Source of the DNA: Perognathus longimembris pacificus
Lineage: Eukaryota; Chordata; Mammalia; Rodentia; Heteromyidae
Length of the DNA stretch: 64,000 nucleotides
Assembly (NCBI RefSeq): GCF_023159225.1
Contig: NC_063163.1
Location: 107,663,885-107,727,884 of the forward strand
Direction of reading: 5' to 3'
Every line of letters starts with the position of its first letter. The first letter of the stretch is position 1. The translations under genes and the position numbers were made by a program. Of the stretch, positions 63,982 through 64,000 are shown piece after piece. The notes under the pieces are model-generated. The model saw nothing but the letters and a program-made list of their open reading frames with translations, ran no database searches and was not told the DNA's origin.

Positions 63982-64000
63982 GTGTCAAATTCAGTTAAGT

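Larger units (their letters stand above)
55621..64000. other. Region upstream of EI24 without a recognised gene
   Basis: It contains SINEs, one solo LTR related to the provirus, two LTRs of a second family, a CTCF-like site and unique stretches (55640-56740, 58540-59200, 60760-61800, 62480-63180). A 98-codon frame at 56325-56621 is Pro/Ser-rich with no features I recognise. G runs at 56037-56051 and 56156-56168 could form quadruplexes. Confidence 0.5.

Overview
The window is nuclear DNA from a rodent. It carries two vertebrate genes in head-to-tail order on the minus strand, EI24 (upstream, about 55.5 to 31.6 kb) and STT3A (downstream, about 29.0 to 3.8 kb). Both are complete. The STT3A coding exons splice to exactly 705 codons plus stop and the EI24 exons to 340 codons plus stop, which are the lengths I know for the human proteins. 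The order EI24-STT3A matches human 11q24, where CHEK1 would follow STT3A (left of base 1) and FEZ1 would precede EI24 (right of base 64000). Neither of those is in the window. The dominant repeats are a two-part tRNA-like SINE (ID-like 5' part plus a second tRNA-like part) and a composite of a 7SL/B1-like 5' part with that same second part. This points to a geomyoid rodent such as a kangaroo rat or pocket mouse. The clade is inferred from memory of SINE families, not from a search.

Layout: 1-3846 is intergenic with SINEs. 3847-29000 is STT3A, with 17 coding exons, a non-coding first exon and a CpG-rich promoter near 28.85-29.33 kb. 29.3-31.5 kb is a short intergenic gap. 31.56-55.6 kb is EI24, with 10 coding exons and a GC-rich promoter at 54.6-55.6 kb that contains a six-copy 51-52 bp minisatellite. 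55.6-64 kb has no gene I can recognise. It holds SINEs, a solo LTR related to the provirus below, and two LTRs of another family.

The most interesting object is a complete endogenous gammaretrovirus-like provirus at 41186-48014, in EI24 intron 2 and antisense to that gene. Its two 308-bp LTRs are identical as I read them. Gag and Pol are uninterrupted and keep every catalytic motif I looked for. There is no env: 623 bp of non-coding DNA separates the pol stop from the 3' LTR. Gag and pol share a frame and are separated only by a UGA stop. That stop is followed by an 8-nt spacer and a pseudoknot with two 8-bp stems, the layout of the murine leukaemia virus read-through signal, which uses UAG there. 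The first AUG of the unspliced RNA opens an in-frame N-terminal extension of Gag. A candidate intron in the leader would remove that extension.

How the parts relate: STT3A is the catalytic subunit of the co-translational oligosaccharyltransferase in the ER. EI24 is an ER membrane protein linked to p53 responses and autophagy. They are neighbours on one strand, but nothing in the sequence shows a functional link. The provirus is a recent insertion in the reverse orientation, which is the orientation in which intronic proviruses are usually tolerated.
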